From: JACKAL01 sp964400355 | GTDB taxonomy: Bacteria; Bdellovibrionota; Bdellovibrionia; Bdellovibrionales; JAGQZY01 | DNA: 64,000 bases | NCBI GenBank assembly: GCA_964400355.1 | Contig: CAYNTO010000008.1 | Location: forward strand, 1 to 64,000 | Direction: 5' to 3' | Shown here: positions 43,314 through 53,187 of the stretch, in pieces | Position numbering within the stretch: the stretch's first letter is position 1 | Layout of the letters: every line of letters starts with the position of its first letter | Notes under the pieces: model-generated | What the model was told of the DNA's origin: nothing | What the model saw: only the letters and a program-made list of their open reading frames with translations | Databases searched by the model: none | Translations under genes and position numbers: made by a program

Positions 43314-45071
43314 ATGACCACAAATAATTTATTCAGAATAAAAAATATTTCTCAATGGATTTTAAGCGATCCTCTACGGCTTCGAGAAAAACTGTCGGGA
43401 CTTCCAATTTCCACTGCAAAACTGACCGAAAAACTTTTAAAAGAATCGTCGCTTGCGGGACATGTTTTTATGGATGGCATTCTTCTGCCGCAACTGCAGC
43501 GGTTGTCGCGACGGCTGCAACGTTACACTCACGGCGAGGTGGAGAATTTTAGAATCCTCGCCAATGCCGTGCCGCTGATTGTTTGGACTGCGAATGGCAG
43601 CGGCGACGTGGATTTTTTTAACACGACGTACTTCGCGTACACGGGTATCGACCCGGAGCAAATGACGGACGCCTGCTGGGAAAAGGCAATGTGCGCGGAA
43701 GATCTCGAGGAGCTACGTAGTCGCTGGCGCACGGCTGTTGAAAAGCGCGAACCATATATGATGGAGCACCGAATACGCCGCGCCGAGGACGGCATGGAGC
43801 GCTGGCACATGAGTCGCGCCGTTCCGATTTTCGATAACCGGGGTCGGGTTCTTAAGTGGTATGGCACGTCTGCCGATATCCACGATTACAAAAATCTCAC
43901 TGAGAAACTGAAAAAAACGCAAAAGGCGGCCGTTTTGGCCAATGCTTCAAAAAGCACTTTCCTTGCGAACATGTCCCATGAAATTCGAACCCCGCTCGGT
44001 GCCATCCTTGGTTTTGTGGAATTGTTGCAGCAACCGGATTTGAGTCGTGAAGACATGGGTCGTTTTATCACTGTGATCAGTAGAAACTCCAAGCAGCTTT
44101 TGCGTTTGGTGGATGATATTCTCGATCTCACCAAAGTGGAGGCCGGAAAGGTGATTGTGGAGTGCATCGACTTTTCGCTCACCCAGGTGCTCTCCGACGT
44201 GTGTTGCCTCATGGAAATAAAAGCTCACGATAAAGGTATCGAATTTTTGATCGAGGTGGAGACACCGCTTCCGAGCATGGTGGGTTCTGATCCTTATCGA
44301 TTGCGCCAAATACTTTCCAATGCTTTGGGAAATGCTATGAAGTTTACCGATTCCGGATGCGTGAAATTGGCGGTGGCGTTTAAAGACGAGCAATTAGAAG
44401 TGCGCATTTTCGATACTGGTTGTGGCATAACCGAGGAACAATCAAAAAATCTGTTTCAGCCATTTTCCCAGGCCAGTGGATCCACGACGCGCAAGTATGG
44501 CGGTACCGGTTTAGGCTTGGTTCTTACAAAAAAATTGGCCGAGGCCCTCGGCGGTGATTATTGGCTCGAAAAAAGCGAGATTGGTAAGGGCAGCGTATTT
44601 TGTGCCCGTGTACCCATGACAGTCCCACCGGGTGCGGTGATGCTCAGTCCTCGAGAAATTCTTTTTAGTTGCGAGGCTTCAGTGCAGAAGGTGCCCGATA
44701 CACGTTCACTTGTCGGTAAGCGGGTGCTCCTTGTGGAGGATATGCCCGACAATCAAAAGCTCATCTCGTTGTATCTACAAAAGCTCGGTTGTGAAATCAC
44801 TTTGGCCGAAAACGGCAAAGCCGGCTTTGAAAAAGCTCACGACCAAGTGTTTGATGTGGTGCTCATGGATATTCAGATGCCGCTCATGGACGGCTACGAG
44901 GCCACTCGTAAATTGCGCGAGTGTAAGTACACGAAACCCATCATCGCTCTCACGGCACATGCCATGGCCGAAGAGCGCAAAAAGGCTATGGACTGCGGGT
45001 TTGACGGCTTTTTGTCGAAACCCGTCCAGCGCCAGCAGCTCATCGATATACTCGAATCGCACATGCATTGA
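43314..45071 (+). CDS. Hybrid sensor histidine kinase with PAS and receiver domains
   Basis: 585 residues, no membrane helix, so cytoplasmic. PAS at about 80-195 (LIVWTANGSGDVDFFN), HisKA with His222 (MSHEIRTPLGAILG), HATPase with N box (LSNALGNAMKFT), G boxes (FDTGCGI, YGGTGLGLVL), and a receiver at about 465-585 with Asp519 (VVLMDIQMPLMDGYEA) and Lys in FLSKPVQ. Autophosphorylates and passes phosphate to its own receiver. The N-terminal 75 residues are unlike known sensor domains. Followed after 54 bases by a regulatory protein. Confidence 0.92.
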   Translation: MTTNNLFRIKNISQWILSDPLRLREKLSGLPISTAKLTEKLLKESSLAGHVFMDGILLPQLQRLSRRLQRYTHGEVENFRILANAVPLIVWTANGSGDVDFFNTTYFAYTGIDPEQMTDACWEKAMCAEDLEELRSRWRTAVEKREPYMMEHRIRRAEDGMERWHMSRAVPIFDNRGRVLKWYGTSADIHDYKNLTEKLKKTQKAAVLANASKSTFLANMSHEIRTPLGAILGFVELLQQPDLSREDMGRFITVISRNSKQLLRLVDDILDLTKVEAGKVIVECIDFSLTQVLSDVCCLMEIKAHDKGIEFLIEVETPLPSMVGSDPYRLRQILSNALGNAMKFTDSGCVKLAVAFKDEQLEVRIFDTGCGITEEQSKNLFQPFSQASGSTTRKYGGTGLGLVLTKKLAEALGGDYWLEKSEIGKGSVFCARVPMTVPPGAVMLSPREILFSCEASVQKVPDTRSLVGKRVLLVEDMPDNQKLISLYLQKLGCEITLAENGKAGFEKAHDQVFDVVLMDIQMPLMDGYEATRKLRECKYTKPIIALTAHAMAEERKKAMDCGFDGFLSKPVQRQQLIDILESHMH

Positions 45072-45125
45072 GCACCTTTTTGCGGCTGGCTTGATTTGCC
45101 CAAAGGTGCCCCGTACACTGTAACC

Positions 45126-46592
45126 ATGGAAAAGGCCTCCTCTAAAGAAACGTTTGCCGAAGTCGAACGCCTTATCGTGCGTGGCCAAATCAAAGCCGCT
45201 GCACAATTGCTAGATAAGAATAATCCCGTGCCTGGCACTCGCCTCGAAACTCTGGAGCTGGCTCGTCTGTATCGGCGCATGGGCAATCCCGAAAACACAC
45301 TGCGCTTGCTGACGCCGGTCGTGCGTCCCAAGGCCGCGCTTCTCAAGGCGGCATCCAATGAGGAAAAATTGGAGTATGCCATTGCTCTACAGCGCCTGGG
45401 CTCATTGGTAGAGGCCACCGAACTTTTGGGAACTCTCAACCCAGCGGAACTTCCTGATGTGTTACTGGTGCAAGCAGTGTTCCTATTTTCCAATTGGGAT
45501 TACGCATCAGCGATTGGGATCATCGAAAAATATTTAGCAATGATTCCGCAAGATTCCTACAGTGCGCGCTTGGGGCGGGTCAACTTGTGCGCGGCACTGG
45601 TTCACGAGGGTCGCGCAGAGGCCGATAATTTGCTGGAGGGGTTGATCCGCGACACTCAGGTCAACGAAGAGTACCTGCTCATGGTCAATGCCTTTGAGAT
45701 CTCGGCGCAAAATGAAGTTCGCAAAGGTGACTACGACAAGGCCGAACTTCTATTAAAAAAAGCGGAAGAGGTTTTAAGTGGTGTGAAGGTGCTCGATTTT
45801 CTGTGGGTTGTAAAATGGAAAAATATTGTTCAAGCATTTCGCCAAAACTCCGTGGCACCGCTCGATGTGGTTCGCGATGAGGCTCAGCGCAAGAAACACT
45901 GGGAGACGCTGCGTGAAGTTGATTTTTATCGACTGCAAATTGAATACTCGGAGGCGGTGTTCTTAAAACTATATTACGGCACTAAATCGCCGTTTTATCG
46001 CGCTCGTATTCGAAAATTGTTTCCGCAGGGACCACAGGTTGAGGAAATCGTTCGCGCCGCTGGCGGAAACATGGAACTCGCGGGGACTGGAGAGAGTGGG
46101 CTAGATATTTTTGCCCTTACAGGGGAGTTGGCGCCGGGCACCGGTGCTCATGCGCTCTTAGTGCATTTTCTCTCCGATAGCTACCGTGGGTTTCGCACAG
46201 GCGAGCTGCATAGCATTTTGTTCCCCGGTGATTACTACAATCCCGACACCTCACTCAATCGCGTGCATCAAACAGTGTCGCGATTTCGTAAGACCCTCAG
46301 TGAAACAATTGCTGATGTCGAGGTGGATATCGATGACTATGTCTATCGGTTGCAGATCAATAAGGATGCGCGCATTCGCCTTCCTGCGCACTTGCCGGAA
46401 CCCAACCCATTAGCCATTCGCTTGTTTATGTTTGATCAACGTTACAGGGATCAGGTGTTTTCATCAGAGGATGTGCAGGATCATTTGGGTATTTCTAAAG
46501 CTAGCGCCAACAAGCTCCTTTCGCAGTGGGTGGACGCCAGCCTTATCGAAATTCATCTCAATCAGCGTCCGCGTCTATATAAGAAACGCTAG
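45126..46592 (+). CDS. TPR-containing regulator with SARP-like winged helix
   Basis: 488 residues. Helical TPR-like repeats fill residues 10-300 (LARLYRRMGNPENTLRLL, AIGIIEKYLAMI). At about 370-440 is a winged-helix region in SARP/OmpR style (ELHSILFPGDYYNPDTSLNR, then VSRFRKTL, ending YVYRLQ), then a second wHTH (VQDHLGISKASANKLLSQW). Probably a transcription regulator, maybe paired with the hybrid kinase upstream, which lacks a separate output protein. Start at ATG 45126 has no clear ribosome site. Confidence 0.7.
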   Translation: MEKASSKETFAEVERLIVRGQIKAAAQLLDKNNPVPGTRLETLELARLYRRMGNPENTLRLLTPVVRPKAALLKAASNEEKLEYAIALQRLGSLVEATELLGTLNPAELPDVLLVQAVFLFSNWDYASAIGIIEKYLAMIPQDSYSARLGRVNLCAALVHEGRAEADNLLEGLIRDTQVNEEYLLMVNAFEISAQNEVRKGDYDKAELLLKKAEEVLSGVKVLDFLWVVKWKNIVQAFRQNSVAPLDVVRDEAQRKKHWETLREVDFYRLQIEYSEAVFLKLYYGTKSPFYRARIRKLFPQGPQVEEIVRAAGGNMELAGTGESGLDIFALTGELAPGTGAHALLVHFLSDSYRGFRTGELHSILFPGDYYNPDTSLNRVHQTVSRFRKTLSETIADVEVDIDDYVYRLQINKDARIRLPAHLPEPNPLAIRLFMFDQRYRDQVFSSEDVQDHLGISKASANKLLSQWVDASLIEIHLNQRPRLYKKR

Positions 46593-46642
46593 AGCTGTCT
46601 CATTTTGATAAAGTTAGACATACAGGCAAATGTCTCGCTACA

Positions 46643-47479
46643 ATGGTGATATCTGGTTTATTTGGGGGACGTTTGCAGTTTAAGATATTCAGTTTAAAAT
46701 CACTTCTGTCTATTTTATTAGTACTGGCAATTGTTGTTGGTTTTCAAAACTGCAGCAAGTCGTCGTCTGGCGTTGGCGATTCGCAATCTGCCGAAGCCAC
46801 AAAAAACCAGTGGAGTTCCCGCAATGGCAATGGCGATGGCTATCTTAAAGCCGATGGCACATACGTCAATACGGCCTCCGATGGTCAGTGTGAAGAGTCT
46901 TCGGTTGTTGTGGTCGAAAACGGCAAGGCCACTCTCGTGCGCGAAAACTGTAAAGACATTGCGCCTAAAGTGATCACCTCCAATGTGGAAGCTCGTGAGT
47001 ACAGCCCCGATGTTTTATTTTTTACCAACAAACTTTTCGAACGTCGGCCCAAACCCGCGTCGCCATTTTCCGAAGTGGTCTGCCGTGGAGTCGCTCAAAC
47101 CGATCCCGATGGGACAGTGTCTTATGCCGACGTTATCTTAGCGCCCACAGGAAGAACAACTCAATTTCAAAACCGTACGGTGTCTATTTACAGTGGGTCG
47201 ATCAAAACCGGTTCCTACTCGGCGCTCAATGAATTGATACACGCGCAAGAGGAAGCAACTCCGGTCGTGTTTAAAGATATAATGCCGGAGAACGGCAAAG
47301 TGATTTATCGATTTTTAAAGCGCGTCGATCGGAAATCCTCAGTGAGTGTGACCGATCAACTTTCGGCGCAGGACAACTATCAACTCGTTGTGGATGACGG
47401 CAAGGGCAATTTCTTTTACGTTTCTGAATCGAGCAATATTCACTATTCCATTCGAAATATGAAATGCTATCAGCATTAA
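46643..47479 (+). CDS. Putative lipoprotein, unknown function
   Basis: 278 residues with an N-terminal hydrophobic stretch and Cys in VVGFQNCSKSSS, the FQNC pattern often seen at lipoprotein processing sites in Bdellovibrionota. A Ser/Gly-rich linker follows. The start is uncertain: a TTG at 46673 after GGGGGA is an alternative and would give a shorter signal. No known domain. Confidence 0.6.
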   Translation: MVISGLFGGRLQFKIFSLKSLLSILLVLAIVVGFQNCSKSSSGVGDSQSAEATKNQWSSRNGNGDGYLKADGTYVNTASDGQCEESSVVVVENGKATLVRENCKDIAPKVITSNVEAREYSPDVLFFTNKLFERRPKPASPFSEVVCRGVAQTDPDGTVSYADVILAPTGRTTQFQNRTVSIYSGSIKTGSYSALNELIHAQEEATPVVFKDIMPENGKVIYRFLKRVDRKSSVSVTDQLSAQDNYQLVVDDGKGNFFYVSESSNIHYSIRNMKCYQH

Positions 47480-48004
47480 TTAAGGGCGTATAAAAATGAC
47501 GTCTACAATTCCAGGCTCGCCGCGTGGACTTTTTTCGATGTCTACTGACTCTACTTTAGAAAATCCATAGTGAGCAGCTTGCCGGCCCGACCATGTGTTC
47601 AGTGCGGCCTGCTCGGGGGTGAGGCCCTTTGCTAGCGCGGCGAAGAACTGCGCTTGGTTGTCGCCGTAGGCCCAGTGGCCTTGAATGGCTTTTACGCGCG
47701 CGCCGAAGTGGTCCATCATCTGCCTGTAAAGCTCAGACCCACTCAAGTGACTGCGGAGGTTGAATTGGGGATAGGCCAAGTAGGCGCTCACGCTCAATAG
47801 GCCCTGGGCATTGATCTCTGCATTGAATGTGTAACTGTGCTCCAGTACTCTCACGGCGAAGGTGACCTCATCCTTGTACTCCACAGGAGTTCCCGTTTCG
47901 ATGATCAGACCGCCTTGATGAATGGAAAAAAGGTCGCTACACATATTTTGAGCAAAGCCCGGAGAGGCAAGTACCCAGATTACAAAAGCGGAGAGTTGGC
48001 GCAT
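47480..48004 (-). CDS. Small exported protein
   Basis: 174 residues with a signal peptide (LSAFVIWVLASPGFA). No domain recognised; a repeated-looking segment (LTPEQAALNTWSGRQAAHYGF) suggests a helical surface. Convergent with and directly abutting the lipoprotein gene. Confidence 0.6.
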   Translation of the reverse strand: MRQLSAFVIWVLASPGFAQNMCSDLFSIHQGGLIIETGTPVEYKDEVTFAVRVLEHSYTFNAEINAQGLLSVSAYLAYPQFNLRSHLSGSELYRQMMDHFGARVKAIQGHWAYGDNQAQFFAALAKGLTPEQAALNTWSGRQAAHYGFSKVESVDIEKSPRGEPGIVDVIFIRP

Positions 48005-48184
48005 GGTCTATTTATGAGGGGAATGCCGACTTTCAGCAACAGCGACTGCGCGTGTTCGTCACCTTTACAGGATTGGCTATAAGATCTACATTTCTACACA
48101 TAGCCTTCACTTTTTTACGACGACGTCGAGTCTTGGGGGGAGGTATGGTGGAGCTGAGAACCATAACTTTTAAACGGAGACACT

Positions 48185-48358
48185 ATGGCCAACCCGCAAA
48201 ACACTATTCAAGACCACGAAGACACAGAGAGCTTAGTGAGCGATCGCACCCCGCCTGTGGTGCAAACGACAGATTTTCCCAACGTTCCGCCCTCCAAATC
48301 TAAAAATGTGAGCCGTGAAATCCTTAAAGACACCGTCGCTGATGACGACGTGGATTGA
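48185..48358 (+). CDS. Small acidic protein of 57 residues
   Basis: MANPQNTIQDHEDTESLVSD at the start and TVADDDVD at the end: a very acidic, hydrophilic, probably disordered chain. CGGAGA lies 4-9 bases before the ATG, and a TGA closes the frame. Function unknown; it stands alone between divergent or separate genes, so it may be regulated on its own. Confidence 0.6.
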   Translation: MANPQNTIQDHEDTESLVSDRTPPVVQTTDFPNVPPSKSKNVSREILKDTVADDDVD

Positions 48359-48507
48359 GCGGCTCATGGGAGCCTTTTAATTCGCATTGTCAGATCTACA
48401 GGGCGCTATAAGGCACTATTTATTCAATTTACAGGCACTGCATCGCGGGTTCATTTTTTCGACAAATTCTAATAGAGTCCACCCAGCTAGAAAAACAGGG
48501 AGATTCT

Positions 48508-49206
48508 ATGATTCAGATATTCGTTTCCATTATATCCGTACTTGTCGCCGCCACTGTGAACGCTCAAGTTCAGCAGAGAGTTCCACGCATTTTTACGGGC
48601 GATTCACCCGAGGCGTTCTATCAGAACTACAAGCCGTATAGCACCATCAACGACGCACGCGATTCTCAAGATTATGCGGAGTACTACTACAATCCCCAAT
48701 TGGTGGAGCAGGTAGCTGCCTCTGAAGGTATCAATTCGGTTCACACCCATGTTCGTAACATTGCAAAAGACGGACTCTGCGACAGCAAAGAGTGCTTTCG
48801 TGTGTATGTTTTTGTGAATGGTGATGAAGACTCGGGTGTTCACGTAGCAACGTTTGTCGTTTCTCCGGGAACGGGAACCAAAACGCCACTTATGAGCGAT
48901 AAGAGTTTGCGCCGTTACGATCCCAAAGTCCGTTCACTGACCAAGTTCGAAAAGCCCACGATGTTTGATGGCTGGGACATGTACCGTATTTATGGCTCAA
49001 AATCCTATCCTGGTTCGGTGCCGAACATGCCCAATGCGATGTTCTTCACAGCCGGTATAGCGATTCATGGTTCCTTTGACACAGTGGATGGCAATAAACG
49101 CTCTCATGGCTGCGTGCGTATGAACCCCGATGAGTCCTATTGGTTGCACTCCCTTGTAATTCGTGCGAATGGTGAGCTGACTACCGATATTCTCCACACC
49201 AAGTAA
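48508..49206 (+). CDS. L,D-transpeptidase (YkuD-type)
   Basis: 232 residues with a signal peptide. The catalytic motif SHGCVRM with Cys is present, with the upstream His in IAIHGSFDTVDG. It cross-links or remodels peptidoglycan, or attaches proteins to it, in the periplasm. GGGAGA just before ATG. A peroxiredoxin gene follows after 9 bases and probably shares its mRNA. Confidence 0.9.
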   Translation: MIQIFVSIISVLVAATVNAQVQQRVPRIFTGDSPEAFYQNYKPYSTINDARDSQDYAEYYYNPQLVEQVAASEGINSVHTHVRNIAKDGLCDSKECFRVYVFVNGDEDSGVHVATFVVSPGTGTKTPLMSDKSLRRYDPKVRSLTKFEKPTMFDGWDMYRIYGSKSYPGSVPNMPNAMFFTAGIAIHGSFDTVDGNKRSHGCVRMNPDESYWLHSLVIRANGELTTDILHTK

Positions 49207-49215
49207 GGAACCCTG

Positions 49216-49743
49216 ATGAAAAAAGGCATTCTCTCGACAGTTCTAACATTGGCATCATTGATCGACCTCCGCACAGCAGGCGCGGGAGAACCTCTAGAAG
49301 TAGGAGCCAAGGCTCCTACCTTCACCGCGCAAACTCAGGCCGGCCAGACGTTTGATCTGCAGTCGCGCAAAGGGCAGTGGACTGTGTTGTTCTTTTATCC
49401 AAAAGCCGATACTCCGGGATGCACCAAGCAAGCATGCGCTTTTCGCGACAGTGTGGATAAAATTCGCGCCCAGGGTGCCGAAATCTACGGCGTCAGTGCC
49501 GACACGGTGGAGGCGCAAGCGGCATTCCACAAAAAGTATAAAATGAAGTTTGATCTGATTGCCGATCCTGACGCTAAGATCATAAGCCAGTACGGCACTA
49601 AAATGCCAGTACTCAAGGTTTCCAAGCGTTGGACGTTCATTATCGATCCAGAGCTTAAAGTGCGCAGCATCCGTAAAGATGTAGAACCGCTTCTTGATGC
49701 GCAAAAAGTCTCTGAAGAAATTGCTCGTCTAAAATCCACGTGA
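49216..49743 (+). CDS. Exported peroxiredoxin (BCP/AhpC-TSA family)
   Basis: 175 residues with a short signal peptide (ILSTVLTLASLIDLRTAGA), then a thioredoxin-fold peroxiredoxin with peroxidatic Cys in ADTPGCTKQACAF and a second Cys five residues on, as in BCP. Reduces peroxides in the periplasm. Co-transcribed with the transpeptidase gene. Confidence 0.9.
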   Translation: MKKGILSTVLTLASLIDLRTAGAGEPLEVGAKAPTFTAQTQAGQTFDLQSRKGQWTVLFFYPKADTPGCTKQACAFRDSVDKIRAQGAEIYGVSADTVEAQAAFHKKYKMKFDLIADPDAKIISQYGTKMPVLKVSKRWTFIIDPELKVRSIRKDVEPLLDAQKVSEEIARLKST

Positions 49744-49757
49744 GTTTCCAATGAGGC

Positions 49758-49775
49758 CCGGGGTTATGACCCCGG
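49758..49775 (+). other. Stem-loop after peroxiredoxin gene
   Basis: CCGGGG/CCCCGG around a TTATGA loop, 15 bases after the stop. No T run follows, so termination is uncertain. Confidence 0.45.
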
Positions 49776-49779
49776 CGTA

Positions 49780-49808
49780 TTGACAGGGCGCCTAAGATTT
49801 CAGATAGT
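49780..49808 (+). promoter_or_regulatory. Candidate sigma-70 promoter of glnS
   Basis: A perfect TTGACA (49780-49785), 17 bases, then GATAGT (49803-49808), 56 bases before the glnS start. The -35 is ideal and the -10 has four of six matches. Confidence 0.6.
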
Positions 49809-49863
49809 TGTGTGAAGACTTTCCGAGCACCGCTTGGCACGTCTGAAATCTCAGGAGAGTGGA

Positions 49864-51552
49864 ATGGCTCACGCCAAAAATGATTCTAAAACCCCGGTTG
49901 AAGCCCCCAATTTTTTAAAACAGATCATCGAAGCCGATATCAAAAGTGGCAAGCATGGTGGCGCTGTGGTGACGCGCTTTCCACCAGAACCCAATGGTTA
50001 TTTGCATTTGGGTCATGCGAAATCGATCTGTTTGAACTTTGGCTTGGCCGAAGATTACAAAGGTCGTTGTCATTTGCGCTTTGACGACACCAATCCAGAG
50101 ACCGAAGACGTTGAGTATGTGGAATCCATTAAGGCCGATGTTCAGTGGCTTGGGTTTGACTGGAATGAGCATCTGTACTTTGCTTCGGATTACTTTCAGC
50201 AACTCTATGACTGGGCCGAGCTTTTGATCAAAGAGGGCAAGGCCTATGTGGACAGCTTGGACGAAACGAAACTGCGTGAATATCGCGGTGATTTTACCAC
50301 GCCTGGCAAGAACAGCCCTTTCCGCGACCGCACCGTGGATGAAAACCTGGATCTCTTTCGCCGCATGAAAGCGGGAGAGTTCAATGAGGGTGAGCATGTT
50401 CTGCGCGCAAAAATCGACATGCAATCGCCCAATATGAATATGCGTGATCCCTTGCTCTACCGTATTCGCAAGGTGAAGCACCATCGCACGGGCGACAAGT
50501 GGTGCATTTACCCGATGTACGATTACGCTCATCCGCTGTCGGATGCGATCGAAAAAATCACTCATTCTATTTGTACTCTAGAGTTTCAGGATCATCGCCC
50601 GTTTTACGACTGGTGTGTGGAAAACGTGCCCACTCCAGGTGAGCCCCACCAGTACGAGTTTGCGCGAATGAATATGACGTATCTTGTAATGAGCAAACGA
50701 AAACTGTTGCAGCTGGTGAAAGAGAATTTAGTCAGTGGCTGGGATGATCCGCGCATGCCAACGCTCTCTGGCATTCGCCGTCGCGGGTACAGGCCCGAAG
50801 CCATCAAGCTCTTTGCGAAGCGCATCGGCGTGGCCAAGGCCGAAAGCGTGATCGAATATGATATTCTGGAAAACTGTGTGCGCGAAGATCTGGACCAGGT
50901 CGCTCATCGTGCGATGGCCGTACTTGATCCTATTAAAGTTGTGATCGAGAACTACCCCGAGGGCAAAGAAGAAGTGATCGAATCCTCGATCCATCCAAAG
51001 AATGCCGAGTTTGGAAAACGCCAATTGTTTTTTAGTCGAGAAGTGTACATCGAGAGCTCCGATTTTATGGAAAATCCCACCGCGGATTTCTTTCGCTTAG
51101 GCCCTGGGCGCGAGGTCCGTTTGCGCAATGCCTACGTGATCAAATGCAAAGAAGTGATCAAAGACTCCAGCGGCAAGGTCACGGAATTGCGCTGCGACTA
51201 CGACGTGGCTACCCTCGGCGGCAAACCCACCTCGGATGGTCGCAAAGTCAAAGGTGTGATTCATTGGGTTTCGGTAGAAAAATCAGTGCCCGCAGAAGTG
51301 CGCATTTATGAGCGATTGTTCAACGTGGCTGATCCAGAGAATGTGCCCGCGGGTAAAGATTTTAAGAGCCATCTCAACAGTGAGTCGCTCAAAGTCAATC
51401 GTTCAGCGCGGGTGGAGTGGAGCCTTAAGCAAGCGCAGCCAGAGCTGCGCTATCAGTTTGAGCGCGTGGGTTATTTTTGCCTCGACAGCAAGGATAGCAA
51501 ACCGGATGCACTGGTGTTTAACAGGATCGTGGATCTTGCAAGTAGTCGCTAG
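49864..51552 (+). CDS. glnS: Glutaminyl-tRNA synthetase
   Basis: 562 residues, class I. PNGYLHLGHAKS is the HIGH site and VMSKRKLLQ the KMSKS site; RFDDTNPETEDVEY is the GlnRS/GluRS acceptor motif; the C-terminal beta-barrel domains bind the anticodon. The ATG at 49864 is chosen for AGGAGAGTGGA just upstream. The gene shows that this organism charges Gln directly. Confidence 0.95.
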   Translation: MAHAKNDSKTPVEAPNFLKQIIEADIKSGKHGGAVVTRFPPEPNGYLHLGHAKSICLNFGLAEDYKGRCHLRFDDTNPETEDVEYVESIKADVQWLGFDWNEHLYFASDYFQQLYDWAELLIKEGKAYVDSLDETKLREYRGDFTTPGKNSPFRDRTVDENLDLFRRMKAGEFNEGEHVLRAKIDMQSPNMNMRDPLLYRIRKVKHHRTGDKWCIYPMYDYAHPLSDAIEKITHSICTLEFQDHRPFYDWCVENVPTPGEPHQYEFARMNMTYLVMSKRKLLQLVKENLVSGWDDPRMPTLSGIRRRGYRPEAIKLFAKRIGVAKAESVIEYDILENCVREDLDQVAHRAMAVLDPIKVVIENYPEGKEEVIESSIHPKNAEFGKRQLFFSREVYIESSDFMENPTADFFRLGPGREVRLRNAYVIKCKEVIKDSSGKVTELRCDYDVATLGGKPTSDGRKVKGVIHWVSVEKSVPAEVRIYERLFNVADPENVPAGKDFKSHLNSESLKVNRSARVEWSLKQAQPELRYQFERVGYFCLDSKDSKPDALVFNRIVDLASSR

Positions 51553-51566
51553 CCAACGCTAGCGAC
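51545..51566. terminator. Stem-loop at the glnS stop codon
   Basis: GTCGCTAGC pairs with GCTAGCGAC over a CAAC loop, overlapping the TAG. No T run, so factor-independent termination is uncertain; the next gene is convergent. Confidence 0.5.
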
Positions 51567-51590
51567 GGTGGGTAGAGTTGTCTTAAATAT

Positions 51591-52064
51591 CTAGCGGGCG
51601 TTGTCGTAATTCACACACATAGCGAGGACGTAGCCACCTTTTGGCAGATGATGCTGAATGATCACGCTTTGCGAACCCATCACATCATATTGGTCTTTGT
51701 AAGGGATGCCAGTGGAGGAACTCGCGACTGGATCTGTCCAGCCATTGGTAGTGTCCCAGATTTCAAGAGATAGCCAATCGGATTGAGCGTGGATTTTTAA
51801 TTCGTATTTTCCATCGGCTACTTTAATAACTCCATCGTAGTCTTTCTTCTCCACGGCATCAGCATCGCAGAACATGGTTGTGTCATAACCAACCGTAAAA
51901 ATCTCTGCCGGCGAAAGTTCCAGAGTTCCACCCTGTTCGGGCACGTAAGTGAGAGTGCATTCAATTTCCTGAGGCATACCTGTGCAAAAATCCTCGGGAA
52001 GTTGGTTTTTGGCAAATGCTGTTGCCGATGCGAACACTAAGAATCCAATGATAAATGATTTCAT
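51591..52064 (-). CDS. Small exported protein
   Basis: 157 residues with a signal peptide (KSFIIGFLVFASATAFA) and four cysteines. Mostly beta-strand by eye. No family recognised. Confidence 0.6.
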   Translation of the reverse strand: MKSFIIGFLVFASATAFAKNQLPEDFCTGMPQEIECTLTYVPEQGGTLELSPAEIFTVGYDTTMFCDADAVEKKDYDGVIKVADGKYELKIHAQSDWLSLEIWDTTNGWTDPVASSSTGIPYKDQYDVMGSQSVIIQHHLPKGGYVLAMCVNYDNAR

Positions 52065-52174
52065 ACATATCCTCCGTAGGAGCTAGCTATAGCGCGATCT
52101 TTACGGATGGCGAAGCCAAATTGCTCCGCCAAGGCTATATGAAATCTTTTCAGCGGTGAGCTTCAGCTAAACTT

Positions 52175-53053
52175 TCAATTGAGCGTCGCCACAGCTTCCG
52201 AGTTTGTGATGGGACGATAAGGATTGCGTGTGCGTTCACCATCGAGGAACATCAACAGGTCATCATTGAGCTTCTTTTTGTGCGTCATGAAGAGTCCGTG
52301 GGGCGCACCCTCGTAAGTTTTTAGTTTTGCAGAGGGGATGAGCTTTGCCGTGGCCTCGGCGCTGGGCTTGATGGGCACTGTTTTATCAGACGTGCCGTGG
52401 ATGATCAGCGTTGGCACAGTAATGGCCTTTAAGTCGGCACGAAAATCTGTTTTGCCAAATGCAGTCACACAGTCAATGCAGGCTTTCAGCGATGATTGCA
52501 GGGCCATAAAATTTGTCCACTGAAGAACTTCATCTGACACCGGGGAAGTGACCCAGCCTACTCCAAAAAATGTTTTCGCAAATTGCGCCAAAAATGCCGG
52601 GCGATCTTCGCGAAGACCATCTATCATTTTTTCGAATTCTTTTTCGTCCACGCCGTCGGGGTTGCTGTCGTCTTTGAGGAGGTAGGCTGTGACCGAACTC
52701 ACCAGCACGGCATTGGCCACTTTCTTTGCTCCGTAGCGGCCGATGTAGCGCGCGATCTCGCCGCCGCCCATGGAGAATCCCACAAGACAAACTTGATGGA
52801 GCCCAAGTTGTTCTATAACTTCGTTGAGATCGCTTGCGAATGTATCATAATTGTAGCTCAATGATTGTTGTGAGGAGCGACCGAAACCGCGGCGATCATA
52901 GGAGATCACGCGAAAGCCATTTTCAACAAGAGTAAGAGCTTGGTACTCGAACATGTCTGAGTTGAGCGGCCAGCCATGGATAAGAATTACCGGTTGGCCT
53001 TGGCCCATATCGTTCACGTAAAGGCGGGTTTTGTCTTTCATGGTGAGATGCAT
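52175..53053 (-). CDS. Alpha/beta hydrolase (haloperoxidase-like)
   Basis: 292 residues. Oxyanion-hole HGWPLNS, nucleophile Ser in VGFSMGGGEIARYIG, and His in GAPHGLF are all present. Related enzymes are named non-haem chloroperoxidases or esterases. Soluble; no signal peptide. Substrate not known. Upstream region of 134 bases should hold its promoter. Confidence 0.85.
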   Translation of the reverse strand: MHLTMKDKTRLYVNDMGQGQPVILIHGWPLNSDMFEYQALTLVENGFRVISYDRRGFGRSSQQSLSYNYDTFASDLNEVIEQLGLHQVCLVGFSMGGGEIARYIGRYGAKKVANAVLVSSVTAYLLKDDSNPDGVDEKEFEKMIDGLREDRPAFLAQFAKTFFGVGWVTSPVSDEVLQWTNFMALQSSLKACIDCVTAFGKTDFRADLKAITVPTLIIHGTSDKTVPIKPSAEATAKLIPSAKLKTYEGAPHGLFMTHKKKLNDDLLMFLDGERTRNPYRPITNSEAVATLN

Positions 53054-53187
53054 AATGGATCCTTTCTAATATCCCTTCAAAAAAAGGAATGGAGTTTTGG
53101 TTTCACCATAACAGGTTGCCGGTCGTTTTGCTGTTGGCCAGTGTGTAAGTTGTGTTGTGCTTTGTTCACAGTTTGCGGGGTGATGTA

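Noticed and set aside
51545..51566. Site-specific recombination site
   Set aside because: The inverted repeat at the glnS stop is isolated, with no integrase or direct repeats nearby; a terminator-like hairpin fits better.
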